A stretch of 21,700 nucleotides of DNA from positions 1 through 21,700 of the forward strand of contig DEAP01000102.1 of NCBI GenBank assembly GCA_002348225.1. Reading direction: 5' to 3'. Origin of the DNA: Dehalococcoidia bacterium UBA2979. Lineage in GTDB: Bacteria > Chloroflexota > Dehalococcoidia > UBA2979. The position numbers and the translations under genes are program-made. Shown one piece after another: positions 13,459 to 21,700 of this stretch (position 1 is its first letter; each line of letters starts with the position of its first letter). The notes beneath the pieces are model-generated. The model was not told the DNA's origin and did no database searches. It was given only the letters and a program-made list of their open reading frames with translations.

Positions 13459-15330
13459 TTAGACTCCCCAAAGTGTTCTCCCTCGTTCGGTAATTTTGCG
13501 GCCGTCACCAATCCGAGCAGTCAATCCTTCTTTGTCCATAGTTTCTAATAGTGCCTGAGTAATTCTTCTGTTAGTACTCAGAGCATCTCTGATAACACCA
13601 AGCGACGAATCATCAGATTTTTCAAGCAGTTCAAGGACAATGTCTCGTGCTGATTCATAATTCCCAATCTCGAAAATTACACCGTCTCCTAGATTTTTAA
13701 CTATCCGTTCGCGCTCTAAATACTGAGTGAGCTCCGGATCTATATCGGTTCGGTTCGGTGCATATCCAGCGGACTTTAGAGAATCTACCAAGTCTGCTAC
13801 AACAGTTTTTTGTGAGTCGCTTAATTGCGGCACCCAACTCGATCGAGTCACTACGTCAGAGTTTGCCTTGATGTCATACTTTTCAAGGAGTTGTAGTATC
13901 AGGCTGTAAATTCCCGCATCTAGGCTGAGGTTTGCCCTCAGTTCTTCGCGAGGTATCCCTGCCCTTAAAGGCCAAGCCTCAAGGTGTTGGTCAATCAGGC
14001 GCCCGATATATTCTTTAGTAGATTCCAACCAATCACTTGTGATGTATACCGGATTAGCATCCGATGTTTTGAGCTCGAGAACGTTCTTGCTCTCGATCAG
14101 ATTACCCAGAGTAGAGTCGATCTTTGTAGATGATTCAGTCAACAGTTCAACAATTCCAGATAGTGGGGTCGGTTGTATTTGACGGATAGTAGTCAATAAT
14201 TTTGATTCAAAACTACCGCTGGATAGTGCAGATAGAGGTTCAAGAATTGATTTGTCTGATCTTCGATGACGAGCCGGGTTGATCGACAGGATTTTACCTC
14301 CTCCAATTGTCTGATCAGAGATACGTATTATGTATAGCTCACCTTCGGCTGTAGCTAGTGGTTCAGATAGCAGTATCTGAACAAATTCTGGCTCATGGTT
14401 TTCAGTAGTATCCGTTCCAACTAGTCTTACCCGCCCCTGAATTTCAGCGGCGCCACAATGTACGTGTACCTTTTGATTATGTTTCAAAGGCGCTTTGCCG
14501 AGTAAATTTATCGTGGCGTCAAATGAAGATGTCTTTTGTACGGTGCCAGGCCGTGAGAGGACCATGCCTCTTGAGACGTCATCTACGGAGACTCCAGTTA
14601 GGTTTACCGCCACTCTACTTCCGGGCAGCGCCTTGTCTAGATCGTTCCCATGTGTTTGTATACCTCTGACTCTGACTGTCTGCCCGACGGGCGAAAGTTC
14701 AAGTGTATCTCCCACTGTTATAGGTCCATCGAGTAATGTCCCAGTGACTACGGTACCAAACCCGGGCATCGTGAAGCATCGGTCTACGGACAGTCGTGGG
14801 CGATCAATGTTCCTAGGCGACGGTAGATTCTCGCAAAGTCTCGCAATTTCAGTGCGCAGTTCATCAAATCCATCTCCGGTGGCTGCCGACGTAGTCAGAA
14901 TAGGCGCAGTATTCAAGCCGGTTTCACTTAGTATTCCACGAATTTCATCAGTGATTAAGTCCAGCCAGTCAGAATCAACAAGATCTGATTTGGTGAGTAC
15001 CACTAATCCCTTATCTATATTCATTAATCTGAGGATTGAGAGATGCTCCAGTGTCTGAGGCATTATTCCTTCATCAGCAGCAATGACAAGGAGGACCGCA
15101 TCTATCCCGCCAATTCCGGCCAGCATGTGTCTCACGAACCTGATGTGACCCGGTACGTCGATCAGTGAAATTTCGGTGCCTGAGGGGAGCTCGAGCCAGC
15201 CAAATCCTAACTCAATTGTCAGGCCTCTCTCTTGCTCTTGTTGTAGCCTGTCAGGATGAACACCGGTCAGACGCTCGATCAGCGCACTCTTGCCATGATC
15301 AACGTGGCCAGCTGTTCCAATTACAAACAT
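13459..15330 (-). CDS. selB: Selenocysteine-specific elongation factor SelB
   Basis: GTPase that delivers Sec-tRNA to UGA codons marked by a SECIS hairpin. The 623 residues have G1 GHVDHGK (8-14), ERGLTIELGF, G3 DVPGH, and the SelB-type G4 TKSD rather than the NKxD of EF-Tu. The following beta-barrel domain has DRCFTMPGFGTVVTGTLLDG. After about residue 370 the protein is a series of winged-helix repeats (ending in MDKEGLTARIGDGRKITERG), the SECIS-binding part that EF-Tu lacks. Length is like E. coli SelB (614). The start is ATG at 15330. No selA, selC or selD is in the window, and I found no UGA-interrupted gene here. It is third after hemW and a zinc-ribbon gene. Confidence 0.95.
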   Translation of the reverse strand: MFVIGTAGHVDHGKSALIERLTGVHPDRLQQEQERGLTIELGFGWLELPSGTEISLIDVPGHIRFVRHMLAGIGGIDAVLLVIAADEGIMPQTLEHLSILRLMNIDKGLVVLTKSDLVDSDWLDLITDEIRGILSETGLNTAPILTTSAATGDGFDELRTEIARLCENLPSPRNIDRPRLSVDRCFTMPGFGTVVTGTLLDGPITVGDTLELSPVGQTVRVRGIQTHGNDLDKALPGSRVAVNLTGVSVDDVSRGMVLSRPGTVQKTSSFDATINLLGKAPLKHNQKVHVHCGAAEIQGRVRLVGTDTTENHEPEFVQILLSEPLATAEGELYIIRISDQTIGGGKILSINPARHRRSDKSILEPLSALSSGSFESKLLTTIRQIQPTPLSGIVELLTESSTKIDSTLGNLIESKNVLELKTSDANPVYITSDWLESTKEYIGRLIDQHLEAWPLRAGIPREELRANLSLDAGIYSLILQLLEKYDIKANSDVVTRSSWVPQLSDSQKTVVADLVDSLKSAGYAPNRTDIDPELTQYLERERIVKNLGDGVIFEIGNYESARDIVLELLEKSDDSSLGVIRDALSTNRRITQALLETMDKEGLTARIGDGRKITERGRTLWGV

Positions 15331-15351
15331 TACGGTATTACCCCCGGATAC

Positions 15352-15630
15352 TTATTGATCAATATGTCTCACTGACTCAAGAGTTTCTCCCTTACAAGCG
15401 GGGCAACGATCAGGGGCCTCGAGTCTGGGGATTTCAGTCCGCTGCGTGGAGATCGCAGCCCATATGTCGTCTCTAAGTTGATCATTAACCGGACTTGTCC
15501 CACGTGTCCCTCTGATGTTCGGCCTCATCTCAGCTAGCTTTCGTCTCGCTACCTCTTTGGGAGACATAGGTCCCGGTTTCCGGACCACGACTTCCCGGCC
15601 ACACTCGGTACATCGGAAAATTTCTAACAC
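15352..15630 (-). CDS. Small zinc-ribbon protein, unknown function
   Basis: A 92-residue soluble protein with a split zinc-binding site: C7 and C10 (CTEC) near the N-terminus and C76 and C79 (CPAC) near the C-terminus, separated by a basic segment rich in Arg and Lys. The opening MLEIFRCTECG resembles FmdB-like or other zinc-ribbon regulators, but I do not recognise a named family. It lies 13 bases after hemW and 21 before selB on the same strand, so co-transcription is very likely. It could bind nucleic acid or a protein partner; there is no direct evidence. Confidence 0.75.
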   Translation of the reverse strand: MLEIFRCTECGREVVVRKPGPMSPKEVARRKLAEMRPNIRGTRGTSPVNDQLRDDIWAAISTQRTEIPRLEAPDRCPACKGETLESVRHIDQ

Positions 15631-15643
15631 ATCAAGGCTCGTC

Positions 15644-16846
15644 TCAACTGACTACCTCGCTATCAGGAATTAAATCTATGAAAACCTCATTGGAAAGTAG
15701 TAGCCCACGAGCAGAAAGCTTCACCGAATTTTCCTCTAGCTCAATGAGACCATTATCGGCATGTTTTGAAAACTGTTTAGCAAAATATGCGCTAGGCCTT
15801 ACTCCGTGTCGCGTCTCAAATTCATCTTCATTGACCCCTTGCAAGAGTCGCAAGCCAAGAATGATTGCGTCGGATATCAAAGTCTCACGGTCTGGAGTCT
15901 CACCTCCTGCAATTTGTCTCATTGTCGCGCGACCTTTGTTATCTCTCTCCAGTTTTGTTTCCATAACTTGTTCAATATAACGGTTTGGGGCATCCGTATT
16001 CCCGAATCGTTGGCCGGCGAAGAACGAGTGCGCACCCGCACCAATTCCGAGGTAGGGTGCAGCATTCCAGTAGACAATATTGTGCTGACACTCCTTGCCA
16101 GGTTTGGACCAATTTGAGATTTCGTACTGTACATATCCTTTTTCTTTTAGGTAGCCCTGAGTCCATTCATACTGTTCAGCAGCCATATCTGGATCGGGTT
16201 CAGGCGTGAAGCCTTTCTGAACCTGATAGTAGAGGGCGGTTCCTGGCTCCACCGTCAGCGCGTAGCAGGAGAGGTGTTCCGTGCCCAAGCTGACAATTGT
16301 CCTTACACTTTGCTGCCACGTTTCAAGCGTCTGATCGGGCAACCCGAACATCAGATCGAGGTTAATGTTGTCAAATCCTGCGGCCCTCGCGTCCGCGACA
16401 GCATCTAGCACCCTTTCAGGGGAATGATCGCGTTCCAGCAGTAGCAGTTCCTCTTCATTCATACTTTGGACACCCATTGATAGCCGATTTATCCCCAGCT
16501 CGCGGAGTCCAGTTAAGTGTTCGAGAGTGAGTTCAGTTGGATTTGCTTCAAGTGAGCACTCGACTGTCTCCATAAGTTGGTAATTAGTCTGGACAGACCG
16601 GAGAATTTCCTTAATATCTTCGATGTCGGTGAGGGACGGCGTGCCTCCCCCGAAAAAAATGGTCCGAAGAGCGTAGGACTTAGCAGCGGCACTCCATAAC
16701 TCGATTTCGGACAATAATGCCGGAGTATATTCAGGTACCAGATGATCAAGACCCTCATACGAATTGAAATCGCAGTAGCCGCATTTTGATGAACAAAACG
16801 GAATATGCAGATACAGTGACAGGGGATCAAGATCGGAATTCGCCAT
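15644..16846 (-). CDS. hemW: Radical SAM heme chaperone HemW (HemN-like)
   Basis: Radical SAM protein of the HemW family, which binds and hands over heme; many members are annotated as oxygen-independent coproporphyrinogen III oxidase. The 400 residues begin with SLYLHIPFCSSKCGYCDF, placing the 4Fe-4S ligands at C18, C22 and C25. FFGGGTPSL, LEANPTELT, GINRLSMGVQS and NLDLMFGLPDQT follow in family order, with the C-terminal HemN-type domain after about 300. HemW opens directly with HIPFC, whereas true HemN has an extra N-terminal segment with a further cysteine; this gene has the short form. The start is ATG at 16846. It leads the unit with the zinc ribbon and selB. Confidence 0.93.
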   Translation of the reverse strand: MANSDLDPLSLYLHIPFCSSKCGYCDFNSYEGLDHLVPEYTPALLSEIELWSAAAKSYALRTIFFGGGTPSLTDIEDIKEILRSVQTNYQLMETVECSLEANPTELTLEHLTGLRELGINRLSMGVQSMNEEELLLLERDHSPERVLDAVADARAAGFDNINLDLMFGLPDQTLETWQQSVRTIVSLGTEHLSCYALTVEPGTALYYQVQKGFTPEPDPDMAAEQYEWTQGYLKEKGYVQYEISNWSKPGKECQHNIVYWNAAPYLGIGAGAHSFFAGQRFGNTDAPNRYIEQVMETKLERDNKGRATMRQIAGGETPDRETLISDAIILGLRLLQGVNEDEFETRHGVRPSAYFAKQFSKHADNGLIELEENSVKLSARGLLLSNEVFIDLIPDSEVVS

Positions 16847-16958
16847 GTCGATAGTATCGCACGGCTTCTCTATTATGAACCCTCAAACAAGATGTTTTTT
16901 GCTGAATGACTCAGTTGCACGAGGCAGAATACTTGCATGAAGAGAGAGAACTCATCCT

Positions 16959-18095
16959 ATGACTCAAATTACAGAAATTCGCTCCCGTACGCTTCGCATT
17001 CCACTCGATAATCCCACGTCCTTCTCAAATCGGACGGTATATTTTAGGGATCATCCTATTATTGAGATCGAGTGCGATGATGGTCACACAGGTATTGGCT
17101 TCTGCTACGCGGGTAATTCAAACGGGGCATTGGTGACTCAGACAATTAGAGAACTGCTCGCTCCAGTTATTCTTGGAGAGGATCCATTTCGGGTTGAAGG
17201 ACTCTGGAAAGATATGTATCAGGAGGCCCTGCTGCATGGCCGTGCAGGTGCTGTGGTCCGGGCGATCTCAGCAATTGATATTGCTCTCTGGGACCACAAC
17301 GCAAAGTCTGTAGAACTTCCGCTTTGGAAGTTGCTCGGAGGATTCTACAAAGATGTCGTGCCGGCCTATGCATCCGGTGGATACTATCTGGACGGCAAAT
17401 CTTATGACGGACTCGCTCAAGAACTGACGAGTTATGTTGATCAAGGTTTCAAGGCAGTCAAAATAAAGGTTGGACGTCTGTCTATATCAGAAGAGGCCGA
17501 GCGAATGCGTGTGGCGAGAGCCGCGATCGGTGATGACGTTGCTTTGATGCTCGACGCAAATAATGCATTTCAAAATCTTGAAACTGCCCTCCAATATATG
17601 AGACGAGCATATGAGCCTTACGATCCATATTGGATGGAAGAGCCGTTTTCTCCGGATGAAATTGACATACACGGGGAGCTTGCCAGGAGGACTCATGTTC
17701 CCATCGCAACAGGCGAAATCGAAGCAGGCCGATGGCGTTTCAAGGAATTACTTGATAAGAAAGCTGCGATGATTATCCAGCCCGATGCGGCCGTGTTGGG
17801 TGGAATCACTGAGTTTCGACGGATTGCAGCAACGGCTGGTTCATATGGGATTTCAGTAGCACCCCATTGGTTCCACGATCTGCACTTGCACTTAGTTGCG
17901 GGATTACCAAACGGTACATTTGTTGAATTCTTTCCGGACGATCAAGTATTGTCATTCCGAAGAGTTATCGATCGTCAGACCGAAGTCAGGGACGGGTCCC
18001 TAGTATTGCCGGATCGTCCTGGTATTGGATTTGGATTTAGATCTGAAGCCCTCGAACAATATGGTCTCGATGACTGGGAGTCTGTTCGGGCATAG
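16959..18095 (+). CDS. Enolase-superfamily enzyme, mandelate racemase subgroup
   Basis: TIM-barrel enzyme that abstracts the proton alpha to a carboxylate; subgroup members are sugar-acid dehydratases or racemases. The 378 residues hold the full active site: KxK at K168/K170 in KIKVG, metal ligands D199 (LMLDANN), E227 (MEEP) and E253 (ATGE), and the Asp-His dyad D276 (QPD) and H303 (APHW). This Lys plus His-Asp arrangement is that of the mandelate racemase subgroup. The start is ATG at 16959; the preceding purine-rich GAAGAGAGAGA is a loose ribosome-binding site. It diverges from hemW across 112 bases and converges with the acyl-CoA dehydrogenase, 6 bases apart. The substrate cannot be read from sequence; an aldonic or uronic acid is likely. 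Confidence 0.9.
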   Translation: MTQITEIRSRTLRIPLDNPTSFSNRTVYFRDHPIIEIECDDGHTGIGFCYAGNSNGALVTQTIRELLAPVILGEDPFRVEGLWKDMYQEALLHGRAGAVVRAISAIDIALWDHNAKSVELPLWKLLGGFYKDVVPAYASGGYYLDGKSYDGLAQELTSYVDQGFKAVKIKVGRLSISEEAERMRVARAAIGDDVALMLDANNAFQNLETALQYMRRAYEPYDPYWMEEPFSPDEIDIHGELARRTHVPIATGEIEAGRWRFKELLDKKAAMIIQPDAAVLGGITEFRRIAATAGSYGISVAPHWFHDLHLHLVAGLPNGTFVEFFPDDQVLSFRRVIDRQTEVRDGSLVLPDRPGIGFGFRSEALEQYGLDDWESVRA

Positions 18096-18101
18096 CTCTG
18101 G

Positions 18102-19754
18102 TCAATTTGCTTGAGCAAGTAGACTCCGACCAATCACCTTGAGCTCGAGTATTGGCTTTGTCCCTTCGAAAATAGGTAGTACGAGAGCATCTACGACGTA
18201 TCGTGAGGAAGCATCCTCTTCCGAATAACCCCAACCTCCATGCAGAAGTTGGGCTTCGCGGGTGACTTCCCCAGCTACGTCACACGACAGCAATTTAGCC
18301 ATAGATGGTTCTACTGCTCTAGTGTCGAATACCCGTGCAGCCGCATAGGTGATGTGGCGCGATGCAGCCAATCGAATGGCCATTCTCCCAATCATATATT
18401 GGGTGAGTTGATAATCCGCAAGTGTTTGTCCAAACTGAGTTCGTTGACTAACGTACTGGCACACTTTTTCTATTGCCGCCTGTATCAGTCCGCAAGCTCG
18501 GCCGCCTGTCTGAATTCGTCCAGCAGCAAATCCACCCATCTGCAGATAGAATCCTCTGTCAACACCGGCATCCTCTCCCACGAGGCAGTCATGAGGCACC
18601 CAGAAATCATCGATCCCTATGTTGAAGGAATGCATCCCTCTATATCCCAACGTCGGGTTGGCAGTTGCCTCCATGACACCACCTTGTGGCTGTTCATACT
18701 TCCAGCTGTGTCCGTAGAATGGCTCTTTTTTAACCATAAATAGTGAAAGACCCTTACTACCCAGCTGACTGTCAGGATTAGTTCTCGCAAGTAAGGCCAA
18801 TGTGGTCGCACGGCCGGAAAAGGTACTCCAGGCTTTGGCCCCATTTATGCGCCAGCCTCGTTGTCCTTCGTATTCGGCTGGCTCGGCTCGAGTTTGCAGG
18901 CTGGCAACGTCTGAGCCAGTATCGGGTTCTGTTACTGCCACGGCAATTAGTTCTTCACCAGCTGCAATTTTAGGGAGCCATGATTGTTTTTGTTCTTCAG
19001 TCCCTCCAGCGAGTAACGCTTTTGCCAAAATTTCCGGGCGGGTAGCCAAAGAGCCAGCCGCCGCAAGGGACGCTGCAGAGAGTTCTTCAGTGATAATAAT
19101 CATGGGTAAGTCACCCATGCCTGTTCCGCCGTACTCCTCTGGAATAGAGGAGCCAAAGAATCCCTGGGCGGAAAATTTCGAAAGCAGATCGTCTGGTACG
19201 AGTAAGTCATTACGATGAATTTCCTGAGCCAGAGGTGCGACTTCATTTTTTGCAAAATCACGTGCAGCGTCTCGGGTGAGTGTGGCTACTTCGTCTTCTA
19301 GTTCCACGTTATTCACACCACCGGTCTCAATGACTTCTCGACCGACGTTACGGATAATTTCTTCGTTCAGTCCAGACCGAATTAATTGTCGCAACGAGTC
19401 GGAGTTAATCTCACTGAGGTCCGATTCAGATAGACCAAAGTCATCCCAGGCCGATTCAACTTGGTTCCGCAATTTTTGAAGCACTTCGGCTGCGTAGCAC
19501 ATGGCCATTATGGCCGATCGCTCATCCAGGTTATTTCGGCCATTGCTTCGTTCGACATATGCCGTCAGTTCTTGGGCAGCCTTTATTTCAGTAGCAAGAT
19601 ATGCCACTCGCTCAGTATGTACCTGATGTTCGTCGATGAGTTTCCCGGCGTCTGTCACGTTTGCAGCATGTTGGATAATTTTATCCACTAGTTTCTGCCC
19701 AGCATCCACTAATATGCGAGCTGAAGTAACGGGATTTGTTGAGACTGTGGTCAT
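18102..19754 (-). CDS. mcd: Acyl-CoA dehydrogenase, probable (2S)-methylsuccinyl-CoA dehydrogenase
   Basis: FAD-dependent acyl-CoA dehydrogenase of 550 residues. An N-terminal helical extension of about 150 residues precedes the normal catalytic core: GFFGSSIPEEYGGTGMG, AVTEPDTGSDVASL, SQRTQFGQTLADYQLTQYMI, LLHGGWGYSEE, and the base E530 in IFEGTKP. This extended length fits methylsuccinyl-CoA dehydrogenase of the ethylmalonyl-CoA pathway, which oxidises methylsuccinyl-CoA to mesaconyl-CoA. The start is ATG at 19754 with GGGAG upstream; longer upstream frames add a non-conserved leader. The gene lies 19 bases after a mesaconyl-CoA hydratase, the next step, which strengthens the call. A generic branched acyl-CoA dehydrogenase remains possible. 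Confidence 0.85.
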   Translation of the reverse strand: MTTVSTNPVTSARILVDAGQKLVDKIIQHAANVTDAGKLIDEHQVHTERVAYLATEIKAAQELTAYVERSNGRNNLDERSAIMAMCYAAEVLQKLRNQVESAWDDFGLSESDLSEINSDSLRQLIRSGLNEEIIRNVGREVIETGGVNNVELEDEVATLTRDAARDFAKNEVAPLAQEIHRNDLLVPDDLLSKFSAQGFFGSSIPEEYGGTGMGDLPMIIITEELSAASLAAAGSLATRPEILAKALLAGGTEEQKQSWLPKIAAGEELIAVAVTEPDTGSDVASLQTRAEPAEYEGQRGWRINGAKAWSTFSGRATTLALLARTNPDSQLGSKGLSLFMVKKEPFYGHSWKYEQPQGGVMEATANPTLGYRGMHSFNIGIDDFWVPHDCLVGEDAGVDRGFYLQMGGFAAGRIQTGGRACGLIQAAIEKVCQYVSQRTQFGQTLADYQLTQYMIGRMAIRLAASRHITYAAARVFDTRAVEPSMAKLLSCDVAGEVTREAQLLHGGWGYSEEDASSRYVVDALVLPIFEGTKPILELKVIGRSLLAQAN

Positions 19755-19773
19755 GTGAACTCCCTTTATATTA

Positions 19774-20847
19774 TTATCCGCTTTTTTTTGGAATAAGCAC
19801 CGTGTAATCGAGATCAAGTACTACCTCAGGGCTATACCGTTCGCGTCCTTTGTCATCTGTGAACTTCAGGTCCACTTTTTCAGTAAACGGGTCGATATTT
19901 TTGGTTGCGACGAGTCTGAGCCTCAGTGCTCCTGCATCGTCACGGTCAAGTTCGATGGAATCTAAAACATCAGTCCAGGCGTAGATAGTGTCACCAGCTA
20001 GTGTCGGGCTGGAGTGGGTCCCACCGTTGAAAGCCAGGATTCGAATCACATTTTCCAGACCGTTAAATGACAGGGCACGGGCGACCGAGATGACATGACC
20101 TCCGTATGCCACTCTGGTCCCGAATCTTGAATTTTTCAAGGCATGTGCGTTGAAATGTGCTCGTGCAGTGTTCTGATACAGACGAGCGGCCATCTGATGT
20201 TCAGCTTCCTCGATCGCAACGCCCTCAATATGGTGGATTCGCTCACCAATTTGATAATCCTCCCAGAACCAATTCCCACCCGTCACGCTGGTATCAAATG
20301 TATCGAGGTTCAGTTCTTCTGGGACGTACAAATTGGACAATGAAACGGATTCCGGAGTGGTGGGAGTTATGGACTCTTCTGATATCTGATTGTGATCAGA
20401 TTTGTTGACGAGTACCCAGCGGATAAGCGTCAGGACTTCCTCATTATCCTGGTTTAACCCGACAGTGCGGACCCAGATGATACCTGTATCGCCGCCACTT
20501 GATTCTCTTCTGCCTATCACCTCACTTTGAGCATGAATTGTATCCCCGATGTACGCAGGTTTTCCAAAACGGACATCGGCATAGCCTAAATTAGCTACCG
20601 CATTCAATGATATATCAGGGACAGACTTGCCGAACACGATATGGAATAACAGCAGGTCATTAACTGGCTCTCTCTTCAAGCCAAGGCTTTGGGCAAATGT
20701 TGCGTCACAGAAGAGTGGATACCGAGATGCGGTCAAAGAAAGATAAAGAGAAGCATCACCTTCAGTGATAGTCCGTGGTGTTGGGTGAACTAAGACTCTC
20801 CCCATTGTGAGGTCTTCATAATAGTTACCAACCGACGCTTTATTCAT
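19774..20847 (-). CDS. mch: MaoC-type mesaconyl-CoA hydratase (beta-methylmalyl-CoA dehydratase)
   Basis: Double hot-dog hydratase of 357 residues, the usual size of Mch, which interconverts mesaconyl-CoA and beta-methylmalyl-CoA. The first half has NYYEDLTMGRVLVHPTPRTITEGD, FHIVFGKSVPDISLNAVANLGYAD and GDTIHAQSEVIG; the second has WEDYQIGERIHHIEGVAIEEAEHQ, RLYQNTARAHFNA, YGGHVISVARALSFNGLEN. These runs closely match my memory of proteobacterial Mch. The start chosen is ATG at 20847, preceded by AGGTGGG; the frame is open to 20907 but that part lacks conservation. A TACAAT at 20865-20870 on the minus strand could be its -10. It forms a two-gene unit with mcd. Confidence 0.9.
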   Translation of the reverse strand: MNKASVGNYYEDLTMGRVLVHPTPRTITEGDASLYLSLTASRYPLFCDATFAQSLGLKREPVNDLLLFHIVFGKSVPDISLNAVANLGYADVRFGKPAYIGDTIHAQSEVIGRRESSGGDTGIIWVRTVGLNQDNEEVLTLIRWVLVNKSDHNQISEESITPTTPESVSLSNLYVPEELNLDTFDTSVTGGNWFWEDYQIGERIHHIEGVAIEEAEHQMAARLYQNTARAHFNAHALKNSRFGTRVAYGGHVISVARALSFNGLENVIRILAFNGGTHSSPTLAGDTIYAWTDVLDSIELDRDDAGALRLRLVATKNIDPFTEKVDLKFTDDKGRERYSPEVVLDLDYTVLIPKKSG

Positions 20848-20913
20848 GAATCCCACCTGGATCAATTGTATGCTTCCTTGGCCTATGAGTCCCGATCGCA
20901 CTAGCATGACTAA

Positions 20914-21700
20914 ATGACTGAGCGTCCAAAACTCTCAACAGGCGGGATATACAGAGGCTGGTTTGTGGTGGCTGCCTCAGGGGCGACCACTGCAACGGCC
21001 GCGGCTACCGTCTTTTATGGGATGAATACATTCCTGAATGACCTAATCACTGAATTCGGATGGGCCGCGTGGGTAACGTTTGCAGGGTCCTCAGTCCGAA
21101 CCGAAGTTGGCGGAATATCAGCGCCATTTGTTGGCTGGGCAATTGACAGATTAGGGCCAAGAAGAGTGCTTCTTACGGGGATCGCGTTGACGGCGATCGG
21201 GCTTTATCTGATGTCTCATATGAATTCACTCTGGCAATTTTTTGTTGTGATGGCTATCGTGTCTTTGGGATCGAGTACTGCCGGCAACCTGTGTGGATTC
21301 GCAGCAATAGTCACTTGGTTCGAGAGACGCCGAGCCCGGGCTCTGACCTTGTCGACGCTCGGGGGATCACTTGGTGGACTTGCAGTGCCGATTGTTGCTT
21401 TGGCAGTTGGGACGCTTGGATGGAGATCGGCGTTACAGTTACTCGCAATTTTTGTCATTGTGTCAGGTCTTTTGTTCGCTACTTTCGTGCGGACACGGCC
21501 CGCTGATCATGATCAACCTATGGATGGCTTGCCGGAAATACAGGACGATTCAGTGCAAGCAGTACATAACTGGGGCCTCCCGCTAAAGGTGGCTATGAGG
21601 ACACGATCATTCAGCATGCTCATGGCAGGGTTTATAGCCAATGGATTTGCAATGACAAGTCTGCTAACTCTGGCCTTTTCTTATTTCGAACACGAATACG
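20914..21700 (+). CDS. MFS transporter, 3' end beyond the window
   Basis: I translated the plus strand: 262 codons to the edge with no stop. The N-terminus MTERPKLSTGGIYRGWFVVAA leads into the first helix, helices 1-6 follow, then a polar central loop, and the second bundle begins near the edge. The loop between helices 2 and 3 has the MFS motif A core WAIDRLGPRRVLLTG. The overall style (GWFVV at the start, GNLCGFAAIVTWFERRRARALT after helix 4) resembles the OxlT/monocarboxylate-like MFS group, so an organic acid is a reasonable guess. The start is ATG at 20914, with no Shine-Dalgarno sequence, so it may be leaderless. It diverges from mch over about 66 bases and could import a substrate for the neighbouring enzymes. 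Confidence 0.85.
   Translation, partial: MTERPKLSTGGIYRGWFVVAASGATTATAAATVFYGMNTFLNDLITEFGWAAWVTFAGSSVRTEVGGISAPFVGWAIDRLGPRRVLLTGIALTAIGLYLMSHMNSLWQFFVVMAIVSLGSSTAGNLCGFAAIVTWFERRRARALTLSTLGGSLGGLAVPIVALAVGTLGWRSALQLLAIFVIVSGLLFATFVRTRPADHDQPMDGLPEIQDDSVQAVHNWGLPLKVAMRTRSFSMLMAGFIANGFAMTSLLTLAFSYFEHEY

Noticed and set aside
14495..15058. 187-codon open frame on plus, antisense to selB
   Set aside because: Lies wholly inside the well-supported SelB GTPase and barrel domains; low-complexity Ser/Pro/Val composition typical of a shadow frame.
18240..18743. 167-codon open frame on plus, antisense to mcd
   Set aside because: Entirely inside the acyl-CoA dehydrogenase core with its conserved motifs; no domain of its own.

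Overview
The window reads as a dense bacterial chromosome segment with moderate GC (mid-to-upper 40s percent by eye), short intergenic gaps, frequent TTG/GTG starts and no tRNA, rRNA, transposase, phage gene or CRISPR array. The gene content (an enolase-superfamily sugar-acid dehydratase-like protein next to an ethylmalonyl-CoA-pathway pair and an MFS carrier, a short split SecD/SecF, a YdcZ-like carrier) suggests a free-living heterotroph. My best guess is a marine Chloroflexota (SAR202/Dehalococcoidia-like) lineage, but this is inference from protein style and gene mix, not a database result.

Layout. (1) 1-4399, minus strand: pyrG (CTP synthase), a DUF2269-like membrane protein and a TalC-type transaldolase are closely packed; then, after a 231-bp gap, mraZ; then, after a 297-bp gap, rsmH, which runs off the left edge. 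The last two are the head of a dcw (division and cell wall) cluster. The gap before mraZ carries three ATCCCTAT(T/A)TA direct repeats at an exact 41-bp pitch. The gap between mraZ and rsmH has no credible gene but holds two large inverted repeats; one has wobble pairs that make sense only in the mraZ-sense RNA. (2) 4521-13450, plus strand: moaB/mogA, trmD, rplS, priA, def, yajC, secD, secF and a YdcZ-like membrane protein. This is a run of translation, replication-restart and Sec-export genes, from tRNA methylation and L19 through N-terminal deformylation to the Sec accessory complex. SecF carries a large SH3-like insertion in its extracytoplasmic domain, and YajC ends in a pure (EEQ)7 repeat. 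(3) 13459-16846, minus strand: hemW, a small zinc-ribbon protein and selB. SelB implies selenocysteine use elsewhere in the genome. (4) 16959-21700: an enolase-superfamily (mandelate racemase subgroup) gene on plus; mesaconyl-CoA hydratase and methylsuccinyl-CoA dehydrogenase (both ethylmalonyl-CoA pathway) as a minus-strand pair; and a divergent MFS transporter cut by the right edge.

The least explained parts are the mraZ-rsmH intergenic structures, the 41-bp-periodic repeats before mraZ, and the SH3-like insertion in SecF.
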